Shown piece by piece: positions 1 through 7,574 of a DNA stretch of 32,527 bases; the stretch's first letter is position 1, and each line of letters starts with the position of its first letter. Location: assembly GCA_015232855.1 (NCBI GenBank), contig JADFYW010000039.1, forward strand, positions 1 to 32,527. The letters run 5' to 3'. A program made the translations under genes and the position numbers. The notes beneath the pieces were generated by a model. That model did not search any database and had not been told where the DNA came from. It saw only the letters and a list, made by a program, of their open reading frames with translations. The stretch is from Fibrobacteria bacterium (GTDB lineage: Bacteria; Fibrobacterota; Fibrobacteria; UBA11236; JADFYW01).

Positions 1-377
1 TGACTATTGAGGCCTTAAAAGAAGTCCATTTGGCCAATATGTTGCATATTGTCCAGGATGGAGAAAAAGCCCTGGATTTTCTTTATAAGCGAGGTGAGTA
101 TGCGAAAGCCATTTTACCTGATTTGATTCTTCTTGACTGGAATCTGCCCCGCAAAAGTGGTAAGGAAGTGCTTGCGGAAATCAAGGGTCATCCGGTACTC
201 CGTAAAGTGCCGGTAGTGGTACTGACCTCTTCAAATCAAGAAAATGACATTCTGGAGAGTTATAATCTGCATGCTAATTGTTTTATTACTAAGCCGGTTG
301 ATCTTGATCAATTTATTAAGGTTATCAATTCCATTGAATCTTTCTGGCTAACTATTGTAAAAAGGATTCCCCGATGA
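1..377 (+). CDS. Rcp1-type single-domain response regulator, 5' end cut by window
   Basis: This is a CheY-like receiver with no output domain. The reading frame (codons from base 3) is open to the left edge, so the true start and the N-terminal acidic pair lie outside the window; the in-frame TTG at 30 is not a convincing start. Visible are the phosphoacceptor Asp in LILLDWNLPR (codon 135-137), the VVLTSS switch region and the conserved Lys in FITKPVD. The tail DLHANCFITKPVDLDQFI with a following Phe-Trp is typical of the Rcp1 family, known from phytochrome and other hybrid-kinase systems. It is closely similar to the next gene, which starts in a 4-nt ATGA overlap with this stop, so the pair is probably a tandem duplication translated together. 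It probably passes phosphate to or from a kinase; the partner is inferred from the neighbours only. Confidence 0.9.
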   Translation, partial: TIEALKEVHLANMLHIVQDGEKALDFLYKRGEYAKAILPDLILLDWNLPRKSGKEVLAEIKGHPVLRKVPVVVLTSSNQENDILESYNLHANCFITKPVDLDQFIKVINSIESFWLTIVKRIPR

Positions 378-826
378 TGGAAAAACAGAGCGATAGAGAG
401 TTTGAAATACTTTTAGTAGAAGATAATCCCGGTGATGTAAGACTTACGATGGAGGCCCTCAAAGCCAGTGGATCGCATTGTCGCCTGCATACCGCGAGTG
501 ATGGTGTAAAAGCTATGGATTTTCTATTTAAACGCGGTGAATATGCAAAAAGCCCCCATCCTGATTTAATCCTTCTGGATTTAAACCTACCCCGAAAAGA
601 TGGGCGGGAGGTGCTTTCAGAAATTAAAGCGGATAGCATATTAAAGCGTATTCCGGTTATTGTGTTGACTACTTCTGATGATAAAAATGATGTAACACAG
701 ACCTATGATTTGCATGCGAATTGCTATATTTTAAAACCTATTGATATAGATCATTTTATAGAGGTGTTTCATTCAATTAATAATTTTTGGTTTAATTATG
801 TAACCCTCCCACCCAGGAAGCGATAA
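374..826 (+). CDS. Rcp1-type single-domain response regulator
   Basis: This 150-residue CheY-like receiver has no output domain. It contains the acidic cluster in LLVEDNPGDVRL, the phosphoacceptor Asp69 in LILLDLNLPRKDG, the VIVLTTS switch segment and Lys in YILKPID. The C-terminal DLHANCYILKPIDIDHF block is the Rcp1-family signature and nearly repeats the preceding gene. The start is ATG at 374 (overlapping the upstream stop as ATGA) or the adjacent ATG at 377. The next gene starts 2 nt after the stop with AGGAAG as its ribosome site, so the three genes form one translation unit. The likely role is a phosphoryl shuttle or sink for the adjacent hybrid kinase, or protein-protein output; no DNA-binding domain is present. 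Confidence 0.92.
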   Translation: MMEKQSDREFEILLVEDNPGDVRLTMEALKASGSHCRLHTASDGVKAMDFLFKRGEYAKSPHPDLILLDLNLPRKDGREVLSEIKADSILKRIPVIVLTTSDDKNDVTQTYDLHANCYILKPIDIDHFIEVFHSINNFWFNYVTLPPRKR

Positions 827-828
827 AC

Positions 829-2391
829 ATGGAAGTAATTAAACTTCTGTTAATAGATGATAACCCAGGTGACGTCAGGCTTATTGAGCATACTCTGAAC
901 GCCCAGCCCCGGATTCGTTTTTCGGTTGATGCCACAGAAAGACTTGGTGGTGGGGTACAGAAACTGAAAGGTGAACAATATAACATTGTTCTTTTAGATC
1001 TTTCTCTTCCCGATTCTCAGGGTCTGGAAACTTTTACCAAATTAAAAGCACAAGCCAGGGATTTACCCATTATTGTACTTACGGGCCTAAATGATGAGGG
1101 AATAGCAATTCAAGCGGTCCGGAAGGGTGCACAGGATTACATTGTAAAAGATGAAATGAATACGGGTTTGCTCGTCCGATCTATTAGTTATGCTATAGAG
1201 CGAAGCAGTGCTGAAGAGAAGCGCCGTTGGCTTGAAATGAAAATGTTGTATGCTCAGAAACTGGAGAGTTTGTCGGTATTAAGTGGCGGGGTGGCACACA
1301 ATTTTAGTAGCATGTTAACGGCAGTAATCGGTAATGCAGAACTGGCTTTGGGGAAGCTTTCTGAAGATTCTCTGGCCTATGCTAACATCAAAAAAATTGA
1401 AAGCTCTGCGTTACAGGCGGTAGAACTTACCAATCAGATGCTGGCTTACGCGGGTAAAGGACGCTTCATTGTTGAGGCTCTTAATATTTCAAAACTCACC
1501 GAAGATATGAAGGCCATTATTCAAACTACGGTGCCGCCTAAGATTAAGCTTGAGTACGAACTGACCCAGAATTTACCGCTGATAAAAGCAGATGTACCGC
1601 AGATTCAGCAAATGCTATTGAATCTTATTAATAATGCTGCAGAGGCCATCGGAGAAAACCGGGGGTCGATACGCATACGTGCTTTTGGTGTTCGGGCGGA
1701 TACCAGGTGGCTTCATGATTCCCTGTTTACCGGAGAAATATCTCCCGGGGCCTATACCTGCTTACAAATATCTGATAACGGAATAGGGATTTCTCCCGAA
1801 ACCAAGGCTAAAATTTTTGATCCCTTTTTTACTACCAAGTTCACAAGTCGGGGTTTGGGATTAGCTGCGGTACAGGGAATTGTACGGGGCCATAAAGGTG
1901 CCATTCGTATAACCAGCCAGGTAAACAGAGGTACAAAAATTGTAATTTTATTACCCAGTATAAAGGAAAAACCTTCCACTTTTATTCCCAATTCCAAACC
2001 AGTTAAGGCCTCCATTGATACCAGTGTGCTCTTAATTGAATCTGAGCCCAGTCTCGCTGAAGTCGCCCAAACCAAGCTGGAACAAGCCGGATATCGTGTG
2101 TTTCATGCACAAGATAGAATTCAGGCCGTGGATATATTAAAGCGTCAGCAACAGGAAATAAAGCTGATTGTGCTTGATGTACCAGAACCAACAGTGGGTA
2201 TTCGTTCTACTTTGAGTCAGCTTCGTCAGTTTAACAGTAGCCTCTTGATTTTACTGACTTGTGATTATGATTTGAAAGACGTTCCCATAGATATTGAGAA
2301 TGTTGATGTTAATGCCATTATAAAAAAACCCTATCGGTTTAATCTTCTTATTGAAAAAGTTCAGGAATTATTGAACACGGAGATAACCTAG
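829..2391 (+). CDS. Hybrid histidine kinase: REC-HisKA-HATPase-REC
   Basis: This 520-residue soluble protein has no membrane segment. Residues 1-120 are a receiver (LLIDDNPGDVRL, phosphoacceptor Asp57 in LLDLSLPDSQG, Lys in YIVKDE). Residues about 140-210 form an NtrB-like dimerisation/phosphoacceptor helix pair with His157 in GGVAHNFSSML. Residues about 245-380 form the ATPase domain: N box LINNAAEAIGE, G1 DNGIGIS, F box DPFFTTKF, G2 GLGLAAVQGI. Residues about 395-515 form a second receiver that keeps the Asp (LIVLDVPEP) and Lys (IIKKPY), but its acidic pair is altered to ESE. The leading receiver suggests the kinase is controlled by another kinase, plausibly through the two Rcp1-type regulators encoded just upstream. 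The TAG stop (2389-2391) lies inside the terminal inverted repeat of the element that follows, so the original C-terminus may have been slightly different. Confidence 0.92.
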   Translation: MEVIKLLLIDDNPGDVRLIEHTLNAQPRIRFSVDATERLGGGVQKLKGEQYNIVLLDLSLPDSQGLETFTKLKAQARDLPIIVLTGLNDEGIAIQAVRKGAQDYIVKDEMNTGLLVRSISYAIERSSAEEKRRWLEMKMLYAQKLESLSVLSGGVAHNFSSMLTAVIGNAELALGKLSEDSLAYANIKKIESSALQAVELTNQMLAYAGKGRFIVEALNISKLTEDMKAIIQTTVPPKIKLEYELTQNLPLIKADVPQIQQMLLNLINNAAEAIGENRGSIRIRAFGVRADTRWLHDSLFTGEISPGAYTCLQISDNGIGISPETKAKIFDPFFTTKFTSRGLGLAAVQGIVRGHKGAIRITSQVNRGTKIVILLPSIKEKPSTFIPNSKPVKASIDTSVLLIESEPSLAEVAQTKLEQAGYRVFHAQDRIQAVDILKRQQQEIKLIVLDVPEPTVGIRSTLSQLRQFNSSLLILLTCDYDLKDVPIDIENVDVNAIIKKPYRFNLLIEKVQELLNTEIT

Positions 2392-2549
2392 TGTACTGTC
2401 CTAAACTGTATGGAATTTAATTTGCATCTGTCATCGCCCTGCTTGACAGGGCGATCCATCCCAGGATCGATAACTTGATGGATTGCCCTGTCTACAGGGC
2501 AATGACAACATGAGGAATAAATCCTATACAATTTAGGACACACCACTAG
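2388..2549. mobile_element. MITE/REP-like non-coding inverted-repeat element, 162 bp
   Basis: The outer arms at 2388-2419 and 2518-2549 are inverted copies matching at about 26 of 32 positions. Both begin CTAGTG and share TGTCCTAAA, TGTAT and ATTTA blocks. A second pair of inverted arms lies inside at 2429-2460 and 2477-2507. The whole segment is therefore a nested palindrome with no coding capacity. The CTAG at each extremity could be a 4-bp target duplication or part of the terminal repeat. The structure is that of a miniature inverted-repeat element carrying REP-like hairpins. I cannot name its family or parent transposase. Confidence 0.7.
2429..2507. repeat. Twin REP-like hairpins inside the element
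   Basis: The left hairpin has a 9-bp perfect stem (ATCGCCCTG at 2433-2441 with CAGGGCGAT at 2447-2455) and a 5-nt loop. The right hairpin has a 9-bp perfect stem (ATTGCCCTG at 2482-2490 with CAGGGCAAT at 2495-2503) and a 4-nt loop. The two arms are also inverted copies of each other, so the segment can fold as one long hairpin or as two small ones. It lies between the convergent hybrid-kinase and mutS genes, where it may end transcription or stabilise RNA ends, although no T-run follows. Confidence 0.75.
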
Positions 2550-2618
2550 ATTGTTGGGGTTTTACTCATGGAAAAAAATAATTTATTGTAACAAAATTCA
2601 CGGCTGAAGAAGTACGCG

Positions 2619-5243
2619 TTAGTCGTTACCATACTTGCGTTGTAGCGCGTTAACTTTATTCATGACTTCCAGTGGCGTAAGGTTATCGAGCTTCATGTGC
2701 AATACTTCGTCATGCAAAAGTTTATGGACAGGGTTAACGGGTGCCGGTGCGGAGAAAAGATCTCCTTGAATACCCGGGGTTTCGCGACTTTTCATTTTAC
2801 TAATCCCCAAAGCAGGGTTAGGAAGGGAACGTTCTTTTTCAAGGGATTCCAAAACTTCCCAGGCCCTGTCTATGACTGGACGTGGCAGGCCAGCCATACC
2901 GGCTACTTGTATGCCATAACTGGAATCACAATGTCCTTCAAGGACTTTGTGTAGAAAAATAACTCGTTGTTCAACTTCTTTTACCGCTACTTGTATATTA
3001 ACAACTCGCTGTAGTTTTTTGGGCAGAGCGGTGAGCTCGTGATAATGGGTTGCAAAAAGTGTACGTGCGGCGATATTTTGGTTTTGATGAAGGGCTTCTA
3101 CAATGGCCCAGGCAAGGGAAAGACCGTCAAAGGTACTGGTTCCGCGCCCTATTTCGTCGAGTAATATCAAGCTCCTGGATGTAGCATTATGTAATATGGA
3201 AGCCGTCTCGATCATTTCAACCATAAAGGTACTTTGTCCGCGGGCAAGTCTGTCTGATGCACCCACCCGGGTAAATATGCGATCTACCAGTCCGATTTCT
3301 GCTTTTTGAGCCGGTACATAAAAACCTGTCTGGGCCATGAGTACAATAAGCCCCACCTGCCGAAGGTAAGTAGATTTACCGCTCATATTGGGGCCGGTCA
3401 TTAAAAGAATTTGGCGTTTGTCTGTATCGAGATCGGCGTCATTCCCGATATAGGAACCTGCGTCTGTAATCGATTCTACAACAGGATGTCGCCCTTCGGT
3501 TATGTTAATACGCTGGTTATTGGTTATAATAGGTTTACAGTAATTACGTTCTTTGGCAATAAGGGCCATGCTGCATAGTACATCAATTTTTGCAATGGTG
3601 TGACCGGCTTCAAGGAGAATGGCTGCCTTTTCTCCTGCTTTGTCCCGGATGCCACAGAAGAGCTCGTATTCAATAGAATTGGCTTTGCCCTCTGAGTTTA
3701 AAATTCGGTTTTCCCATTCTTTCATTTCTGGAGTGATATAACGTTCGGCATTCACAAGAGTCTGTTTGCGAATAAAATCATCAGGGATCTTTTCGGTATG
3801 CTGTTTGGTTACTTCTATGTAATAACCAAAAACTTTATTATAGCCAACTTTAAGGGTGGGAATTCCTGTTTCCATTTTTACGGTTTTCTCTAAATTTGAT
3901 AACCAGGCTTTGCCCTGTCTGGAATCATCAAGGATCTGTTTGAGTTGAGGATGTACTTCGGGATTAAGCATGTTACCCTCGCGCACCGTAAATGGGGGGT
4001 TTTCGACAAATTGTTTGATGAGTTCTTCTCCCAATTCAGAAAGGCCGGTGAGCTGTCTACTGGCATTTCCAAAAAGAGGGGCTGTAAGTTCACCAATAGA
4101 AATACCCACGTTTGCCGCACGTAAAAGAGAGTGGCCGAGTCCGAGGAGGTCTCTGGCGTTGGCTCGTTTAGAACCAATCTTTGCAACGATACGCTCGATA
4201 TCGTTAATTTCCCGCATGTACGTTTTAACGCTCTTTAATGTCCCGGAATTCTCAATGAGTTCTCCGATGGCATTTTGTCTTTCCCTGATTTCTTCAATAT
4301 CGAGAAGGGGGTGAGAAAGCCAATATTTAAGTTTGCGGCCACCCATAGCCGTTACGGTCTTATCGAGCAAATGAAACAAGGTCCCGGTCTCGTCATCAGA
4401 ATGGATGGGGCGAATCAGTTCAAGATTCCTGATTGTCGCTGCATCCAGGTTCATCTGGCAGGTAAATTTTCTGGTTGTTAATTTGGTAAGGTGCCCCAGG
4501 CTATTTTTTTTGTGTTCTTTTACATAGCTGAGAATAGCGCCTGCAGCCGCAACGCCCTCTTTCATGCGCCCACAGTCAAAGGAGTCGAGAGAGAGTACGT
4601 TAAACTGCCTGGTGAGGTTTCGGAGAGCTTCTCCAAAATTAAAGCGACCTTTTTCCAGCGACGTTATTAGAATTTTATCTTGTTGTTTGATTTCTTCTAA
4701 GGCTTCAGGGACAGGGGTCTCTTCTGGAAATAATACTTCGTTTGCGTTAAGCCGGTAAATCTCGTCTATCGCCTCTTGAACACTACCTTCCATTATGGTA
4801 TATAATCCGGTGCTGAGATCAATATAAGAGAGGCCACAAAGATTCTGCCCGGGGAAGAGGGCTGCAAGATAATTATTTGTTTTGGCATCCAGGCAGTTAT
4901 CGTTTGTGGTGGTCCCACGAGTGATGACTTCTATTACTTCCCGTTTCACAAGACCTTTAGCTGTTGCCGGGTCTTCTACCTGCTCGCAGATAGCTACCTT
5001 ATAGCCGGCATTCACCAATTTGGGCATATGTTTTTCTATTGAATGATAGGGGAAACCAGCCAGGGGTGTATTGTCTTCGTGGGCCTGGTTCCGGGAAGTA
5101 AGCGTAAGACCAAGAACACGAGAGGCAATAACGGCATCATCATAAAACAGCTCGTAAAAATCTCCCATACGGTACAAGAGTAAACAATCTTGATGTTCCG
5201 CTTTTACCTGGGCATATTGTTTCATTAAGGGAGTAGATGGCAT
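2619..5243 (-). CDS. mutS: DNA mismatch repair protein MutS
   Basis: This 874-residue protein is full length for MutS1. It recognises mismatches and small loops, then recruits MutL in an ATP-dependent way. The N-terminal mismatch-binding domain has the Phe29-x-Glu31 motif in GDFYELFYDDA. The connector, core and clamp domains follow. The C-terminal ATPase has Walker A GPNMSGKST near residue 620, signature-type residues STFMVEM, and Walker B LILLDEIGRGTSTFDG near residue 698, followed by the FATHYHEL switch. The C-terminus retains the short dimerisation tail (LTPLEVMNKVNALQRKYG). The gene is monocistronic and convergent with the kinase cassette. The ribosome site is weak (a GAG about 13 nt upstream), but the start matches the usual MutS N-terminus. 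Confidence 0.98.
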   Translation of the reverse strand: MPSTPLMKQYAQVKAEHQDCLLLYRMGDFYELFYDDAVIASRVLGLTLTSRNQAHEDNTPLAGFPYHSIEKHMPKLVNAGYKVAICEQVEDPATAKGLVKREVIEVITRGTTTNDNCLDAKTNNYLAALFPGQNLCGLSYIDLSTGLYTIMEGSVQEAIDEIYRLNANEVLFPEETPVPEALEEIKQQDKILITSLEKGRFNFGEALRNLTRQFNVLSLDSFDCGRMKEGVAAAGAILSYVKEHKKNSLGHLTKLTTRKFTCQMNLDAATIRNLELIRPIHSDDETGTLFHLLDKTVTAMGGRKLKYWLSHPLLDIEEIRERQNAIGELIENSGTLKSVKTYMREINDIERIVAKIGSKRANARDLLGLGHSLLRAANVGISIGELTAPLFGNASRQLTGLSELGEELIKQFVENPPFTVREGNMLNPEVHPQLKQILDDSRQGKAWLSNLEKTVKMETGIPTLKVGYNKVFGYYIEVTKQHTEKIPDDFIRKQTLVNAERYITPEMKEWENRILNSEGKANSIEYELFCGIRDKAGEKAAILLEAGHTIAKIDVLCSMALIAKERNYCKPIITNNQRINITEGRHPVVESITDAGSYIGNDADLDTDKRQILLMTGPNMSGKSTYLRQVGLIVLMAQTGFYVPAQKAEIGLVDRIFTRVGASDRLARGQSTFMVEMIETASILHNATSRSLILLDEIGRGTSTFDGLSLAWAIVEALHQNQNIAARTLFATHYHELTALPKKLQRVVNIQVAVKEVEQRVIFLHKVLEGHCDSSYGIQVAGMAGLPRPVIDRAWEVLESLEKERSLPNPALGISKMKSRETPGIQGDLFSAPAPVNPVHKLLHDEVLHMKLDNLTPLEVMNKVNALQRKYGND

Positions 5244-5312
5244 AGAAAAAAGGACTCAGTTAAAAATAGAGAATTGAATACTCATCATAAGAGATTCAAT
5301 GACAAACCCGTA

Positions 5313-5341
5313 ATAATAGGAAATACGTTGGTGATAGGCAA
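5313..5341 (-). promoter_or_regulatory. Putative sigma-70-type promoter of mutS
   Basis: On the minus strand TTGCCT (5341-5336), a 17-bp spacer and TATTAT (5318-5313) form a well-spaced -35/-10 pair. This gives a predicted leader of about 60 nt before the mutS ATG. The same -35 hexamer appears in the candidate fliG promoter. It was read by eye only. Confidence 0.45.
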
Positions 5342-5483
5342 AATTGTGATCAGCACAAATAATTACCTTTCAAGCCCTGTTTTCGGTATTATTGGTTGAT
5401 AAACACATATTTTGGGTTTTTTATGTTTTTAGCAATGCTGAAATGAGCTAATTTTATAACACCATTCGATAGTTCCTCAAAAA

Positions 5484-5513
5484 TTGTGTGCTTTGTACAT
5501 TTTTTGGTATACT
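5484..5513 (+). promoter_or_regulatory. Putative promoter of the CsgG-like gene
   Basis: TTGTGT (5484-5489), an 18-bp spacer and TATACT (5508-5513) form a plausible promoter. Its start site would fall near 5520, ahead of the ATG at 5556. If correct, the upstream in-frame ATG at 5484 lies in the -35 element and cannot be the translation start. Confidence 0.4.
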
Positions 5514-5555
5514 ATTGAAATATCCGGTATATTGTTTTTAACGGGGATGTGCGCT

Positions 5556-6068
5556 ATGAATAAATTTCTTTTTATCAAACTTTGTTTTTTGCTGGTTTTA
5601 TTCTCTGCTTATTTGTTTGCACAAAAAGAATTTAGCCTTGCGGTATATGACCTGAAAACAGACGGAATTGATTCGTCGAAGGTCCGTACCATTACTGATA
5701 AGTTGAGGGCTGAATTGGTAAAAACCGGGGCTTTCCGGGTGATGGAACGTGGAGAAATGGAAGCTATTTTTGCTGAGCAAAAATTCCAGGCTTCTGGAAT
5801 TTGCGATAAAGATGACAAACTGGTAGAAATGGGCAGGCTCCTTGGTGTTGAAAAAATTGTTACCGGGAGTGTGGGTGAGTTTAATAAGAATTTCTTTGTT
5901 ATGAATGTGAAAATGATTGACGTAGAAACCGGTGAAATCGTAAAAGAAGAATCTGAGATACGAAGGACAATTCAATATTTACTTATTCGTTCTACAAGGT
6001 ATATCGCTAAAGATTTTGCCAAGTTTGAAAACCCCTTAAAAGAGCAATCGGCACAAGTCAAAAAGTAA
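5556..6068 (+). CDS. Secreted CsgG/LpoB-like small protein
   Basis: This 170-residue protein has a clear signal peptide (MNKFLFIKLCFLLVLFSAYLF then A-Q), so it is exported to the periplasm or outer membrane; no lipobox Cys is seen. The mature part reads as a single CsgG/HfaB/LpoB-like alpha/beta domain: LAVYDLKTDGIDSS, a helix KLRAELVKTG followed by FRVMERGEMEAIF, then GRLLGVEKIVTGSVGEF and VNVKMIDVETGEIV. Such domains occur in curli export lipoproteins and penicillin-binding-protein activators, but this short version lacks what is needed to assign either role. The start at 5556 is chosen because ACGGGGA lies 9 nt upstream and the signal peptide begins there; earlier in-frame ATGs at 5484 and 5547 are less likely. 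It is monocistronic, with 161 bp before the VWA operon. Confidence 0.8.
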   Translation: MNKFLFIKLCFLLVLFSAYLFAQKEFSLAVYDLKTDGIDSSKVRTITDKLRAELVKTGAFRVMERGEMEAIFAEQKFQASGICDKDDKLVEMGRLLGVEKIVTGSVGEFNKNFFVMNVKMIDVETGEIVKEESEIRRTIQYLLIRSTRYIAKDFAKFENPLKEQSAQVKK

Positions 6069-6078
6069 AACCAACCGT

Positions 6079-6111
6079 TTTTACAATATTTTTACAACTC
6101 TTTTACGCTTG
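6079..6111 (+). promoter_or_regulatory. Three tandem 11-bp direct repeats, PhoP/PhoB-type operator candidate
   Basis: Three head-to-tail 11-mers are visible: TTTTACAATAT (6079-6089), TTTTACAACTC (6090-6100) and TTTTACGCTTG (6101-6111). Written as hexamers this is TTTACA-N5-TTTACA-N5-TTTACG, which fits the Bacillus PhoP box form (TT[ACT]A[CT]A repeated every 11 bp). OmpR/PhoB-family regulators generally bind 10-11-bp direct repeats. A weaker fourth unit, TGAACA, is at 6114-6119. The array ends about 20-28 bp before a TATTAT at 6139-6144 that could be the -10 of the VWA-kinase-regulator operon. The regulator at 9179-9865 is the obvious candidate to bind here (inference). Confidence 0.5.
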
Positions 6112-6118
6112 CCTGAAC

Positions 6119-6128
6119 ACTCCGGAGT
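6119..6128. repeat. Perfect 10-bp palindrome ACTCCGGAGT
   Basis: This fully symmetric 10-mer lies between the direct-repeat array and the TATTAT that may serve as -10 of the VWA operon, roughly in the -35 region. It could be a second protein-binding site. There is no further support. Confidence 0.3.
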
Positions 6129-6229
6129 CTTGATTCAGTATTATATCTATAGACCTTACATACAAGGTGAAGGAAGGATATAAATCTTGAATCAATGGGT
6201 TTTATTAACCATATTAAAAAGGAGTTGAA

Positions 6230-7573
6230 ATGAAAAACACATCTGTATTAAGTGGGCTTGCTCTTGCCATTATCACTGTCTTATTTTTTTCTGGGCAGGT
6301 GGCTTTTGGGTTTGGAAAAAACCAGGTTCGGCTGGAAGTTCTTCCTTCTCATCCGGTTTTGATGTCGGATAAAAAACAAAAGACAACTATTAAGGTTGGG
6401 TTGACCGGATTTGAAATTGAACAGATACAACGTTCAAAGGTAAACGTAAGTCTGGTGGTAGATAAGTCTGGCTCTATGCATGGAGACAAAATCAAACGGG
6501 CAAAGGAAGCTGCTGAGATGATGGTGGAGCTTTTAGGAAAAGATGATGTTTTTTCTTTGGTAGCCTATTCCAGTACGGTTGAAACATTGGTTCCCTCAAC
6601 GAAATTGTCAGATAAGCAAGATGTGATAAAACAGATCAGAAAAATACGGGCAGATGGTAGTACCGCTCTGTTTGGAGGCGTCAGTAAAGGTCTGGCTGAG
6701 GTGCGAAAATTTCTCTCACCCCATATTGCGAACCGTGTTATTCTCATTTCAGATGGTCTGGCGAATATTGGCCCGAGTTCGCCCCAGGCCCTTGGGAAGC
6801 TGGGGGCATCTGCTGCCCGTGAAGGTATTGCTATCACCACAATCGGTCTTGGCCTTGGCTATAATGAAGACCTGATGGTACAGCTTGCCCAAAACAGTGA
6901 TGGAAATCATGCCTTTGTGGAAAACTCAAATGATCTTGCCCGAATATTTAGAGAAGAGCTTGGTGATGTATTGTCTGTTGTTGCTCAGGAAGTTGAAATT
7001 ACCATAGAATGCCCGCCGGGTGTCAGACCCCTCAGGGTCATAGACCGGAATGCTGAAATCCGTGGGCAAAAGATTTTACTGTCTCTAAACCAATTATATA
7101 GTAACCAGGAAAAATATCTTTTACTGGAAGTTGAAATTCCTGAAGAACAAACAGGAATAAAGCGTGACATAGCAAAAGTGAACGTTGTCTATTCCAACAT
7201 CATTACCCAAAAAAAAGAAACAATAACACAAACCGCCATGGTTAGTTTTGATAAGTCTGAAGCAACCGTTAAACGTAAAATAAATAAAAAAGTGGTGGTA
7301 CAAAAAACAAAGGCCATTGCCAATGAGCGTAGTAAAAAAGCGGTTCAGCTTCGGGATAAGGGTGATGTACAGGGAGCATCTTCTTTAATGATGCAAAATG
7401 TGGAGTTGTTTAAATCTCAAGCGGATGTGTTGGAAGAACCCGAATTACTGGAAGAAAGTGAAAAAGAACTGAAGGATGCCGAAGAAGTACGCAAGAGGGG
7501 GAGTTCCTGGGGGAAAGCCCGAAAGGCCCTGAAAAAGAAACAATATAAAAAAGAGAATCAAACAAAGTACTGA
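6230..7573 (+). CDS. Exported von Willebrand factor A domain protein
   Basis: This 447-residue protein has an N-terminal signal peptide or anchor (hydrophobic residues about 8-28, ending AFGFG). A VWA domain spans about residues 65-250 with an intact MIDAS metal site: Asp78-x-Ser80-x-Ser82 in DKSGSMHGDK, Thr145 in DGSTALFGG and Asp175 in ISDGLANIG. A beta-rich segment follows (about 250-350), then a charged helical tail (about 355-447) rich in Lys and Glu and ending in RKALKKKQYKKENQTKY. VWA-MIDAS domains bind protein ligands through a divalent metal. The layout resembles secreted YfbK-like VWA proteins. AAAGGAG lies 8 nt before the ATG. The kinase gene starts 1 nt after the stop, so the protein may sense or gate a signal for that kinase (inference). 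Confidence 0.88.
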   Translation: MKNTSVLSGLALAIITVLFFSGQVAFGFGKNQVRLEVLPSHPVLMSDKKQKTTIKVGLTGFEIEQIQRSKVNVSLVVDKSGSMHGDKIKRAKEAAEMMVELLGKDDVFSLVAYSSTVETLVPSTKLSDKQDVIKQIRKIRADGSTALFGGVSKGLAEVRKFLSPHIANRVILISDGLANIGPSSPQALGKLGASAAREGIAITTIGLGLGYNEDLMVQLAQNSDGNHAFVENSNDLARIFREELGDVLSVVAQEVEITIECPPGVRPLRVIDRNAEIRGQKILLSLNQLYSNQEKYLLLEVEIPEEQTGIKRDIAKVNVVYSNIITQKKETITQTAMVSFDKSEATVKRKINKKVVVQKTKAIANERSKKAVQLRDKGDVQGASSLMMQNVELFKSQADVLEEPELLEESEKELKDAEEVRKRGSSWGKARKALKKKQYKKENQTKY

Positions 7574-7574
7574 T

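Larger units (their letters stand above)
5244..5555. other. Divergent intergenic region mutS / CsgG-like gene
   Basis: This AT-rich 312-bp spacer has no credible gene. It holds a mutS promoter candidate (5313-5341, minus), a hairpin in the predicted mutS leader (ATTGAAT at 5273-5279 with ATTCAAT at 5294-5300, plus CTC/GAG), a TTGTG-N5-CACAA inverted repeat at 5344-5358 just upstream of the mutS -35, and a promoter candidate for the rightward gene at 5484-5513. Confidence 0.6.

Noticed and set aside
2429..2507. Possible CRISPR-like repeat pair
   Set aside because: The two units are inverted, not direct, copies, with no spacer array and no cas genes nearby.
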